Assembly: GCA_910586515.1 (NCBI GenBank)
Contig: CAJUGL010000032.1
Location: forward strand, 1 to 40,727
Source: an uncultured Acetatifactor sp.
Lineage (GTDB): Bacteria; Bacillota; Clostridia; Lachnospirales; Lachnospiraceae
Reading direction: 5' to 3'
Length of the DNA: 40,727 nucleotides
Shown piece by piece: positions 1 to 6,185 of the stretch (its first letter is position 1; each line of letters opens with the position of its first letter). The notes below the pieces were generated by a model. It saw only the letters and a program-made list of their open reading frames with translations, did not search any database and was not told where the DNA came from. A program made the position numbers and the translations under genes.

Positions 1-230
1 TGCAGACCTGTTCTCCCTTTGGCTGGTCCCGGCTGGATCTCCGCTACGGAGGGCTAATCGCCAGGCTTGAGACAGCCGTATATCGTCTGGGACAATATCT
101 GGAAGGCAATCTGTCCGAACTTCCGGAACTGGTGGCGCCTCGGTATGAAAAAGACCGCAGCGGGCAGTTTTTGGGGAAGGGAATATGGAAGATCTATGAG
201 GGCTGCGCAACATTGAGCGACGGCCGATAA
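1..230 (+). CDS. 3' end of an unidentified gene, possibly a GH20-type beta-N-acetylhexosaminidase
   Basis: An open frame enters from the left edge (first full codon at base 3) and stops with TAA at 228-230, leaving 75 codons. The residues include RLDLRYGGLIARLETA followed by YRLGQYLEGNLSELPEL. This helix and loop remind me of the extreme C-terminus of family 20 hexosaminidases, where a helix ending in a PELEEPRL-like motif is common. That identification rests on recall of the motif only. The last 25 or so residues are polar and look like a tail. No start or catalytic residue is visible because the gene body lies outside the window. The identity is weak; that it is coding is fairly likely. Confidence 0.45.
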   Translation, partial: QTCSPFGWSRLDLRYGGLIARLETAVYRLGQYLEGNLSELPELVAPRYEKDRSGQFLGKGIWKIYEGCATLSDGR

Positions 231-267
231 TTGAGTAGGGGAGATTTTATTCCTACTTGCCGCGCGG

Positions 268-291
268 CCCGTGCGCCGCTTCAGCGGTAAA
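268..291 (-). repeat. REP-like palindromic repeat, copy 1
   Basis: On the minus strand this 24-nt stretch reads TTTACCGCTGAAGCGG followed by CGCACGGG. It matches positions 8395-8418 on the plus strand at 22 of 24 bases. The core CCGCT-N2-AGCGG is a perfect 5-bp stem. Two intergenic copies in opposite orientation suggest a dispersed element. Confidence 0.55.
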
Positions 292-344
292 CTTTCAGGT
301 GCGGGGAGTCGCACTTTGTGCACGAGCCTGGGCATAAAAATCAG

Positions 345-373
345 CCCCGGAAAAAAGTAATTTTTACTCGGGG
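345..373. other. Intergenic hairpin
   Basis: CCCCG at 345-349 pairs with CGGGG at 369-373, with an A-run and T-run between them that can also pair. No T-tract follows, so it is not a clear terminator for the gene ending at 230, although that is the likeliest role. Confidence 0.3.
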
Positions 374-462
374 ATGACAGGGGGTGGACCGGCGGAGTCT
401 ATGTTATTTTTCCTTACGATATCCGAAAGGAGTTCGGGCGGGGCAGGGTTAAAGTCCAGGCC
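364..462 (+). pseudogene. DUF1905-like domain fragment
   Basis: The frame that runs into the response regulator at 478 is open upstream back to a stop at 358-360. Its residues include VYVIFPYDIRKEFGRGRVKV. As I recall the DUF1905 family, its proteins carry a segment of the form YVxFPYDVRKEFGKGRVKV near the N-terminus, followed by a TFDG strand. Here the resemblance stops abruptly at about base 462 and the frame passes into the response regulator. Neither a DUF1905 start codon nor the rest of the domain is present. I read this as a gene scrap left by a deletion or recombination whose right junction lies at about 463. It contains no in-frame ATG before 478. Confidence 0.55.
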
Positions 463-477
463 GAGAAAGTAAACAGT

Positions 478-1185
478 ATGGCAATGAATATAGCAATTTG
501 CGATGACGAAGAGATTTTCCGGACATATCTCAGGAATCTTCTTGTGAAGGACAGCTTTGCCTGCGGCCAGGATATTCGCGTGGAGGAATATGCTCTTGGT
601 GAGGCGCTTCTGGCGGCCGTGGAGGAGGAAAGTATTCGGCCGGACCTTATTTTTCTGGATATCAGGATGCCTGGCCTGGACGGTTTGGAAACAGCCAGAG
701 CCCTGCGGCAGAAGGGAGAAAAATCTCTGATCGTATTTTTAAGCAGTCTGTCAGAGTATGCCAGAAAGGGATACGAGGTCAAAGCGTTTCGTTATCTGTT
801 AAAGGAAGAGGCGGACAGGGAATTGGGAAAAGTCATGGAAGAATGCCGAAAGGAACTGGGGGAGGATTGGTTTTCCTTTGTACAGGGACATCAGATTCAC
901 AGAATCCCGAAGGATGATATATTGTTTTTCGAAAGTCAGAAGCGCCTTATCCTGCTGCATACGGCAAGGGAGAGTTATACATTTTACCGGAAACTGGATA
1001 TGCTGGAAGCGGAATTGGAGGGAAGCGGGTTTCTGCGCTGCCATAGAAGTTATCTGGTTCAGGAGAGATATGTGCGGCGATGGAAGGGAAACAGCCTGTG
1101 GCTGGAAGACGGGACGGAAGTGCCCATAAGCCGCGGTTTTGAGAAGGAAGTAAACCGCAGACTGATGCTTCGGAAGGGGGAATGA
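478..1185 (+). CDS. LytTR-family response regulator (AgrA/VirR type)
   Basis: A 235-residue cytoplasmic transcription regulator. The receiver domain (about 1-120) has the acidic pair CDDEE at 9-12, the phospho-acceptor in LIFLDIRMPG (D61) and a conserved lysine in RYLLKEEAD. The C-terminal half (about 130-230) is a LytTR DNA-binding domain, with FVQGHQIHRIPKDDILFFES and FLRCHRSYLV. Such regulators act with GHKL histidine kinases, usually for peptide quorum sensing or secreted factors. The kinase that should follow starts at 1182, overlapping the stop, but is broken. The start is uncertain: ATG 478 or ATG 484, and neither has a clear ribosome binding site. The frame is open upstream into a DUF1905 scrap, so the native 5' region seems to be lost. 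The domains look intact, but the gene may be an expressed orphan or a decaying one. Confidence 0.88.
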   Translation: MAMNIAICDDEEIFRTYLRNLLVKDSFACGQDIRVEEYALGEALLAAVEEESIRPDLIFLDIRMPGLDGLETARALRQKGEKSLIVFLSSLSEYARKGYEVKAFRYLLKEEADRELGKVMEECRKELGEDWFSFVQGHQIHRIPKDDILFFESQKRLILLHTARESYTFYRKLDMLEAELEGSGFLRCHRSYLVQERYVRRWKGNSLWLEDGTEVPISRGFEKEVNRRLMLRKGE

Positions 1186-1271
1186 ATTTGGAAGTTATGG
1201 TGTTTCAGATTGTTCTGGCCTAGGCGGTGTCGACGGCTGTGTTCCAGGTGGGGAGCCTGTTTGTGAGGTGA
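1182..1271 (+). pseudogene. Remnant of the partner sensor kinase (N-terminal membrane segment only)
   Basis: An ATG overlaps the TGA of the response regulator (ATGA), the usual coupling of regulator and GHKL kinase. It encodes MNLEVMVFQIVLA, a TAG stop at 1221-1223, then AVSTAVFQVGSLFVR in the same frame and TGA at 1269-1271. The hydrophobic character fits the start of the first membrane helix of an AgrC/VirS-like kinase. Nothing resembling a kinase domain follows; a minus-strand gene begins 13 bases later. The gene therefore appears both truncated and interrupted by a stop. Identification rests on position and hydrophobicity, since too little is left for homology. Confidence 0.5.
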
Positions 1272-1283
1272 GCGGGGGATTTT

Positions 1284-1481
1284 TCAGGGTGCTTCTTTTT
1301 CTGAATGAATCACGGCTTCATCATTAATAATGGCAACCGTAACCAACATTCCCTCCTTTGTTTCTTCGGTCCACCCGTCTGTCTCCAGGCCGTATTGATC
1401 AGCATACTGCCGCAGCAGCGCCCGCTTGATTGCCAGTGCCCTTTTTGGGGTTATCTCCATATCCGGAGCCGGACTTGCCAT
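1284..1481 (-). CDS. Small hypothetical protein (65 aa)
   Basis: A minus-strand frame of 65 codons from ATG 1481, or 67 from ATG 1487. The sequence AGGAGG lies 7 nt before the ATG at 1481, which favours that start; it is only a base or so from the ATG at 1487. The product begins MASPAPDMEITPKRALAIKR, has a predicted helix and then a short beta-like segment (GMLVTVAIINDEAVIHS), and is soluble with no signal peptide or cysteines. I do not recognise the family. It sits where the body of the lost sensor kinase would have been, so it may have arrived with the rearrangement. The strong ribosome binding site is the main reason to accept it as a gene. Confidence 0.55.
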   Translation of the reverse strand: MASPAPDMEITPKRALAIKRALLRQYADQYGLETDGWTEETKEGMLVTVAIINDEAVIHSEKEAP

Positions 1482-1594
1482 AGGCATACCTCCTCATGGA
1501 ATAGCGTAAATGCGAAGGTTTCTTGCTTCAAGTCTATGTCGGACGGATTGTACCTGTTTCTTCCTGAACAGTAACATTTTCATAAAGTTTTATC

Positions 1595-1623
1595 TTGTGA
1601 TGTGAGAAAAGAAATGTTATACT
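1595..1623 (+). promoter_or_regulatory. Sigma-A type promoter for the PilZ-VanZ operon
   Basis: TTGTGA at 1595-1600 and TATACT at 1618-1623 are separated by 17 bp, about 50 bp before the PilZ start. Confidence 0.6.
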
Positions 1624-1674
1624 TAAACTATACTTGGTGAAGAAAATTTCACCGGCGAAGGAGAGGTAGAGAAT

Positions 1675-2007
1675 ATGCAGCAGGACAGAAGAAAGACAAG
1701 AAGAACTGACTTGGCCTCCAAGCTTGTGATCAAGAGGCTGGACGGCAATGCAGGCAACGAAGTGACAATCAATATTGTGGATGTATCCAAGAACGGAGTG
1801 GGTTTTGATTGCAGCGAACCTCTGCAGATCGGAGAAGTATATGAAGCCTATCTGACCATCTGGACAAAGGAGGTTATTCATGCTTTCCTGCAGATTGTGA
1901 GAATCGAACTGAAGGCAGGAGGATACGGTTACGGCGCTATTTTCATCGGCATGCCGGAGATGGATTCCGCGAGAATAGAGGTTTATCAGACCGTCAATGA
2001 GGACTGA
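1675..2007 (+). CDS. PilZ-domain protein (cyclic-di-GMP receptor)
   Basis: A 110-residue single-domain PilZ protein. The two ligand motifs are visible: the arginine-rich RRKTRR at residues 5-10 (RxxxR) and DVSKNG at 36-41 (D/NxSxxG), followed by beta strands that complete the barrel. PilZ proteins bind cyclic-di-GMP in the cytoplasm and pass the signal to a partner by contact. No output domain is attached, so it must act through another protein. The start at ATG 1675 follows the ribosome binding site AAGGAGAGG. Its 3' end overlaps the VanZ-like gene by 11 nt, so the two are probably translationally coupled. No cyclase or phosphodiesterase gene is visible in this window. Confidence 0.85.
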   Translation: MQQDRRKTRRTDLASKLVIKRLDGNAGNEVTINIVDVSKNGVGFDCSEPLQIGEVYEAYLTIWTKEVIHAFLQIVRIELKAGGYGYGAIFIGMPEMDSARIEVYQTVNED

Positions 2008-2545
2008 GAAGAGAAAGGGCGCTCCCGTAAGGCGGGAACCGTCGGACAGGGCGATTCTCGTGAGGAAGATTGTGGTGACGGGGATTGCCGCTGTCTTGCT
2101 GGGAGCGCTTTATTATACCATATTTCAGTTTTCAGCCCAGGACAGCGGGGTTTCCGGTTCTCTGAGCCGGCGTATCTCCGAGGGCTGTGCGGAATTTATT
2201 AATTCGGTGGCAGGTCTTGGGTGGAATGATGCGGCGTTGGCCGGGATGGCGGAATATTTTGAACATCCTCTTCGGAAACTGGCTCACTTTTCGGAGTATG
2301 CCTGTATGGGGATACTTGTATATGTTTTGTGGAGCCAGTGGACAAGCCGCAGGAGGCGGCTGCGGCTGCTGACGGCTGCATGGGTTTTCGTCTCTGCGGC
2401 AGGGGACGAGTTCCACCAGTATTTTGTGCCGGGAAGGTATGCCAGTATAGCCGATGTACTGCTGGATACCTGCGGCGGTATTTTCGGCATGCTGCTGTGT
2501 ATCTGCATTTCCGCTCTGTATCAACGGCGGAAGAAGAGAAAATAG
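1997..2545 (+). CDS. VanZ-like family membrane protein
   Basis: 182 residues with a basic N-terminus, a TM helix at about 24-45 and further helices at about 99-115, 124-136 and 155-175. The VanZ-like signatures are present: RKLAHFSEYACMG at 93-105 and DEFHQYFVPGRYASIADVLLD at 137-157. VanZ itself gives low-level teicoplanin resistance; most relatives have no known role. The gene starts inside the end of the PilZ gene (11-nt overlap), which hints that the PilZ protein and this membrane protein act together. It ends 11 nt before the convergent tyrA stop. No terminator is obvious between them. Confidence 0.85.
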   Translation: MRTEKRKGAPVRREPSDRAILVRKIVVTGIAAVLLGALYYTIFQFSAQDSGVSGSLSRRISEGCAEFINSVAGLGWNDAALAGMAEYFEHPLRKLAHFSEYACMGILVYVLWSQWTSRRRRLRLLTAAWVFVSAAGDEFHQYFVPGRYASIADVLLDTCGGIFGMLLCICISALYQRRKKRK

Positions 2546-2556
2546 CGCCGGAAGAT

Positions 2557-3657
2557 TCAGATGCGGATGCTGACGGAAAAGCCGGCTCCGCGCAGCAGCG
2601 TTTCTGCCGCTGTCATGGACGTTTCGTCATAAAATTCGATTCTCAATACTCCGTCTTCAGATTCCCGATTATGCGTAATGCCGATATTTTTGATATTCAG
2701 TCCCTGTTCGGCCAGCAGGGCCGTGATCTGTGCCAGGGAGCCGGATTTGTCGGCGATTTCCACGCTGACGCTGTGACAGCGTTTAATGGGACCGCTGGAA
2801 GCATTGATGAAGGAGTCCCGGTAAATGCGCGCGCCTTCGAACTGCCGGTAGAGCGAATCAGCGTCTGCGGCGTCAATCTCTTTTTTGAAGAGGAGAAGGG
2901 CGTTGATATAGTTGTCCAGCAAAAGGCAGATATTGTCTTTGTTGGAGAGACAGATCTGCTGCCACATTGCGGCCTGGGAGGAGGCAATTCTGGTGATGTC
3001 CTTAAAGCCTCCCGCAGCGGTCAGCCGCATGACGCCGTCTGCGGAGTCGCTGTCCCGGATAAGGTTTACCAGGGCGGAGGCGACGACATGGGGCAGATGG
3101 CTTATTGCTGCGGTGACATAGTCGTGTTTTTCCGGGGTCATGACCAAAGGGATAGCCTTCACGGACTCTAGCAGTTCCCGGAATTCTCCCAGCGATTCTT
3201 CGGAAACCAGGGGAGTGGGGGTCAGGATGTAATAGGCGTTTTCCAGGAGGGCGGCCTTGGAATTAGCATAGCCCACCCGCTCGCTGCCGGCCATGGGATG
3301 TCCGCCGATAAAGCATTCTTCCAGGCCGGCTCTGCGGACTGACTCATGTATTCCGCCTTTTACACTGCCCACGTCCGTGAGCAGGCAGCCGGGTTTCATG
3401 ATCTTTCTCACGATCTCCAGATTGCTGTCGTTATGCCGGACCGGTGCGCATAAAAAGATATAGTCGCAGACGGAAAAACGCATATCAATGGTGTCCGCCG
3501 TGATATCCGCCGTGCCGTCCTTTTCGGCCAGCTCCAGTGTGTCCGCATCTGTGTCATATGCGATAATCTTAATTCCGAAGACATTTTCCCTCAGGGCTCT
3601 GGCGATGGAGCCGCCGATCAGGCCAAGTCCGATGAAGCCGCAGGTTAATTGGCGCAT
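2557..3657 (-). CDS. tyrA: Prephenate dehydrogenase with C-terminal ACT domain
   Basis: 366 residues. It catalyses the NAD-dependent oxidative decarboxylation of prephenate to 4-hydroxyphenylpyruvate in tyrosine synthesis, in the cytoplasm. The Rossmann nucleotide motif GLGLIGGS lies at residues 10-17, the active-site segment GGHPMAGSE at 118-126 (catalytic His 120) and SHLPH at about 186-190. From about residue 293 an ACT domain follows (SVSVEIADKSGSLAQITALL), the usual site of tyrosine feedback inhibition. There is no chorismate mutase domain. The start at 3657 is preceded by GAGGT about 6 nt upstream. It is monocistronic on the minus strand and stands alone, without other aromatic genes nearby. 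Confidence 0.95.
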   Translation of the reverse strand: MRQLTCGFIGLGLIGGSIARALRENVFGIKIIAYDTDADTLELAEKDGTADITADTIDMRFSVCDYIFLCAPVRHNDSNLEIVRKIMKPGCLLTDVGSVKGGIHESVRRAGLEECFIGGHPMAGSERVGYANSKAALLENAYYILTPTPLVSEESLGEFRELLESVKAIPLVMTPEKHDYVTAAISHLPHVVASALVNLIRDSDSADGVMRLTAAGGFKDITRIASSQAAMWQQICLSNKDNICLLLDNYINALLLFKKEIDAADADSLYRQFEGARIYRDSFINASSGPIKRCHSVSVEIADKSGSLAQITALLAEQGLNIKNIGITHNRESEDGVLRIEFYDETSMTAAETLLRGAGFSVSIRI

Positions 3658-3710
3658 TGGTTTACCTCGTTTCTATTCCTGTAATCTCTCTGAGAATTCC
3701 TTACTGTTAC

Positions 3711-3739
3711 ACAATAACACTTTAACGTATGAAAATCAA
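3711..3739 (-). promoter_or_regulatory. Promoter for tyrA
   Basis: On the minus strand TTGATT (3739-3734) and TATTGT (3716-3711) are 17 bp apart, about 54 bp before the tyrA start. The -10 lies inside a GTTAC...AATAAC motif of the dispersed family described under findings. Confidence 0.5.
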
Positions 3740-3833
3740 TAGAAAAATGCAGGGGGCCCGGTCGGGCTGTCTAAACTGTTACCCGAACTGTTACACAGTA
3801 ACGAAAGAGGCCGAAGAAATCGGGACAAGTGTA

Positions 3834-3862
3834 TTGACTTTTGGCGGGAAAAGGATAATAAT
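3834..3862 (+). promoter_or_regulatory. Promoter for ilvE
   Basis: TTGACT at 3834-3839 and an A/T-rich -10, TAATAAT, at 3856-3862 with about 16-17 bp spacing, 34 bp before the GTG start. No T-box or leader peptide with runs of Leu, Ile or Val codons is visible. Confidence 0.5.
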
Positions 3863-3895
3863 TGTAACCATAAAAAACGGAAAGAGGGATGAGAC

Positions 3896-4921
3896 GTGGA
3901 GAAGAAAAATATTGACTGGAGCAATCTTGGATTCGGATACATTCAGACAGAATTGAGATACGTTTCCTGCTATAAAGAGGGCGCCTGGGATGAGGGAACT
4001 CTGACAGGGGATGCCAATGTGGTATTAAATGAGTGCGCAGGCGTTCTGCAGTATGCCCAGACCATATTTGAGGGGCTGAAGGCTTATACTACGGATGACG
4101 GACATATTGTTGCTTTTCGTCCGGATCTGAACGGCGAACGGATGGAAGCCTCCGCCAGACGTCTGGAAATGCCGGTTTTTTCGAAGGAGCGGTTCGTGGA
4201 CGCAGTGACGAAGGTGGTGTCGGCCAATGCGGCTTACGTGCCTCCCTATGGCAGCGGCGCTACGCTGTATATCCGTCCGTATATGTTCGGCGTGAATTCC
4301 GTTATCGGGGTAAAACCCGCGGAGGAGTATCAGTTTCGGATTTTCTGCACGCCTGTGGGGCCTTATTTCAAGGGCGGCGCCAGGCCTCTGACCATCTGTG
4401 TCAGCGATTTTGACCGTGCCGCGCCTCATGGCACGGGAAATATCAAGGCCGGGCTGAACTATGCCATGAGCCTCCATCCCATTGTGAAGGCGCATAGGGA
4501 GGGCTTTGACGAGAATCTGTATCTTGACCCGGGTACCCGCACCAAAGTGGAGGAGACCGGCGGCGCTAATTTCCTGTTTGTGACAAAGGACGGGGGGATA
4601 GTCACGCCCAAGTCGGACAGCATTCTTCCCTCCATAACCCGCCGCTCACTGATGCATGTGGCCAGGGAATATTTAAATCTGAAAGTGGAAGAGCGTGAAG
4701 TGTATCTGGAGGAGGTAAAGGATTTCGCGGAATGCGGTCTGTGCGGCACTGCAGCGGTGATTTCTCCGGTAGGAAAAATTGTGGATCATGGCAGAGAAAT
4801 TTGTCTGCCCAGCGGGATGACTGAGATGGGGCCTGTGACCAGGAAGCTGTATGACACCCTTACAGGCATCCAGATGGGAAGGATAGAAGCGCCGAGAGGC
4901 TGGATTCATGTCATTGAATAG
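3896..4921 (+). CDS. ilvE: Branched-chain amino acid aminotransferase
   Basis: 341 residues, a class IV PLP-dependent aminotransferase that transfers the amino group between glutamate and the keto acids of leucine, isoleucine and valine. The PLP lysine is K184 in GTGNIKAGLNYA, and FEGLKAY (58-64), RPYMFG, EETGGANFLF and GTAAVISPVG are typical of the BCAT group that includes the eukaryotic enzymes (about 340-365 residues). The start is GTG at 3896, placed about 8 nt after AAAGAGGG; the ATG at 3889 is in another frame. The 3' end overlaps the next gene by 14 nt, so the two are co-transcribed. No ilv or leu biosynthetic genes are adjacent. Confidence 0.95.
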   Translation: MEKKNIDWSNLGFGYIQTELRYVSCYKEGAWDEGTLTGDANVVLNECAGVLQYAQTIFEGLKAYTTDDGHIVAFRPDLNGERMEASARRLEMPVFSKERFVDAVTKVVSANAAYVPPYGSGATLYIRPYMFGVNSVIGVKPAEEYQFRIFCTPVGPYFKGGARPLTICVSDFDRAAPHGTGNIKAGLNYAMSLHPIVKAHREGFDENLYLDPGTRTKVEETGGANFLFVTKDGGIVTPKSDSILPSITRRSLMHVAREYLNLKVEEREVYLEEVKDFAECGLCGTAAVISPVGKIVDHGREICLPSGMTEMGPVTRKLYDTLTGIQMGRIEAPRGWIHVIE

Positions 4922-5969
4922 GATACTTGGGCTGAGGCGTATTGCGGTCCTGGGAATTCTGCTGCTTATTTCCATTCTGCTGCCGGCCTGCGGCAGCGAA
5001 GGCAGCGGGATCAGGGTTGTTTTTACTACAGGTCTGGGCAAGAACGAGGTGTTTAGAATCGGCGGCGGAGTATGTACTTTGCCGGAAATGATGGTGTACC
5101 TGACCAATACCCAGAACCAGTATGAGAGCGTCTATGGAGCGGAAGTGTGGAATGTTTCCCGGGACGGCATTAACCTGGAAGAAAACGTAAAAGAAACCGT
5201 GCTGGCCAAGATTGCCCAGATTAAGACCATGTATCTGCTGGCCCAGGACAGGGGGGTGGTGCTGGATGAGGGGGAGAGCCGGCGGGTGGAGAAGGCAGCC
5301 GGTGAATATTTTAATTCGCTGTCGGATAAAGAGAAGGAATTGATGGAGGTCAGTCAGGGGACGATAGAGCAGCTGTACAGGGAGTACGCTTTGGCAGATA
5401 AGATTTATCGGTATATCATACAGGATGTGAATCCGGAAATCAGCGACGACGAAGCCCGTACGATTACGGTGCAGCATATTCTGTTCCGCACACATGCTGC
5501 CGGCGGAGCGGCGGACTCGGATATGCTGAAGCACCAGGCTTATGAGAAGGCTTTTGAAGTGCGGAGACTGGCGGTGGAGGAAGGCGAGGATTTTGTGGAC
5601 CTGGCCAGCCGTTACAGCGAGGATTCTACGATCACGTATTCTTTCGGCAAGGGAGAGATGGAAGCGGCATTCGAGGAGGCGGCCTTTTCTCTGGAGACTG
5701 AGGAGGTCAGCCAGATTGTGGAGACGGAGGCCGGTTACCATATCATAAAGTGTATCAGCACTTTTGACCGGGAACAGACGGACCTGAATAAGATGACCAT
5801 AGTGGAGGAGCGGCGTCGGGAGGTTTTCGGACAGGAGTATAATGCCTTTGTGGAGACCCTGCCCAGGCAGCTGAACAGAAAACTGTGGGATCAGATTGCC
5901 CTGCTGCGGGACAGCGAGGTATCTACGATGGAATTTTTTGATATCTATGCAAAATATTTTCCGGATTAG
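4908..5969 (+). CDS. Parvulin-type peptidyl-prolyl isomerase lipoprotein (PrsA/SurA-like)
   Basis: 353 residues. The N-terminus is a lipoprotein signal: basic start, hydrophobic stretch at about 12-24, and lipobox LPAC with the lipidated cysteine at residue 28. A helical SurA-like N-terminal region follows (about 45-180), then a parvulin domain at about 183-285 with QHILFRTH, DFVDLASRYSED, AAFSLETEEVSQIVETEAGYHIIK. Such proteins sit on the outer face of the membrane and help secreted proteins fold. The ATG at 4908 overlaps ilvE by 14 nt and has GAGAGG upstream. The link to ilvE seems positional rather than functional. A long hairpin follows the stop. Confidence 0.9.
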   Translation: MSLNRILGLRRIAVLGILLLISILLPACGSEGSGIRVVFTTGLGKNEVFRIGGGVCTLPEMMVYLTNTQNQYESVYGAEVWNVSRDGINLEENVKETVLAKIAQIKTMYLLAQDRGVVLDEGESRRVEKAAGEYFNSLSDKEKELMEVSQGTIEQLYREYALADKIYRYIIQDVNPEISDDEARTITVQHILFRTHAAGGAADSDMLKHQAYEKAFEVRRLAVEEGEDFVDLASRYSEDSTITYSFGKGEMEAAFEEAAFSLETEEVSQIVETEAGYHIIKCISTFDREQTDLNKMTIVEERRREVFGQEYNAFVETLPRQLNRKLWDQIALLRDSEVSTMEFFDIYAKYFPD

Positions 5970-6022
5970 GCGGGTTTGCCTGGAAAACGGCCGCAAGGCG
6001 GAGTTTAGAAAAATTTTAGAAA

Positions 6023-6055
6023 GCCGGAAACGCCCATTTTCAGGGCTTTTCTGGC
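6023..6055 (+). terminator. Hairpin after the PPIase gene, possible terminator
   Basis: A 13-bp imperfect stem (GCCGGAAA-C-GCCC with GGGCTTTTCTGGC, one mismatch) with a 7-nt loop ends 7 nt before the CIRCE element. There is no T-tract after it, so terminator function is only likely by position. Confidence 0.4.
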
Positions 6056-6061
6056 GGATTA

Positions 6062-6088
6062 TCAGCACTCTCTCAAAAGGAGTGCTAA
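6062..6088. promoter_or_regulatory. CIRCE element (HrcA operator) upstream of htpG
   Basis: TCAGCACTC, 9 nt, GAGTGCTAA. This matches the CIRCE consensus TTAGCACTC-N9-GAGTGCTAA with a single mismatch and the exact 9-nt spacer. HrcA, the repressor of class I heat-shock genes, binds this site. It lies just upstream of the htpG promoter, so htpG here should be under HrcA control. Confidence 0.9.
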
Positions 6089-6095
6089 TTTTGAC

Positions 6096-6124
6096 TTGAC
6101 TTTTACCCGCTGTGGTTTTAAACT
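6096..6124 (+). promoter_or_regulatory. htpG promoter
   Basis: TTGACT at 6096-6101 and TAAACT at 6119-6124 with 17-bp spacing. A second, overlapping TTGACT lies at 6091-6096. CIRCE ends 3-8 bp upstream of the -35. Confidence 0.7.
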
Positions 6125-6185
6125 ATCTTTCAGGATTTAGATTCACGAAAATTTCAGTAGAACGAGAAGAAAGGGATGTTGTAAA

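Noticed and set aside
2329..3171. 280-codon plus-strand frame
   Set aside because: It spans the VanZ end and the complement of tyrA; both real genes are supported by motifs.
3658..3895. T-box or attenuator before ilvE or tyrA
   Set aside because: No T-box core sequence, no terminator pair and no leader peptide with regulatory codons was seen.
3729..3956. 75-codon plus-strand frame before ilvE
   Set aside because: It covers the divergent promoter region and overlaps the ilvE start; it has no ribosome binding site or recognisable product.
4911..6068. 385-codon minus-strand frame
   Set aside because: It is the complement of the PPIase gene, which has a lipobox and parvulin motifs, and would run through the hairpin and CIRCE region.
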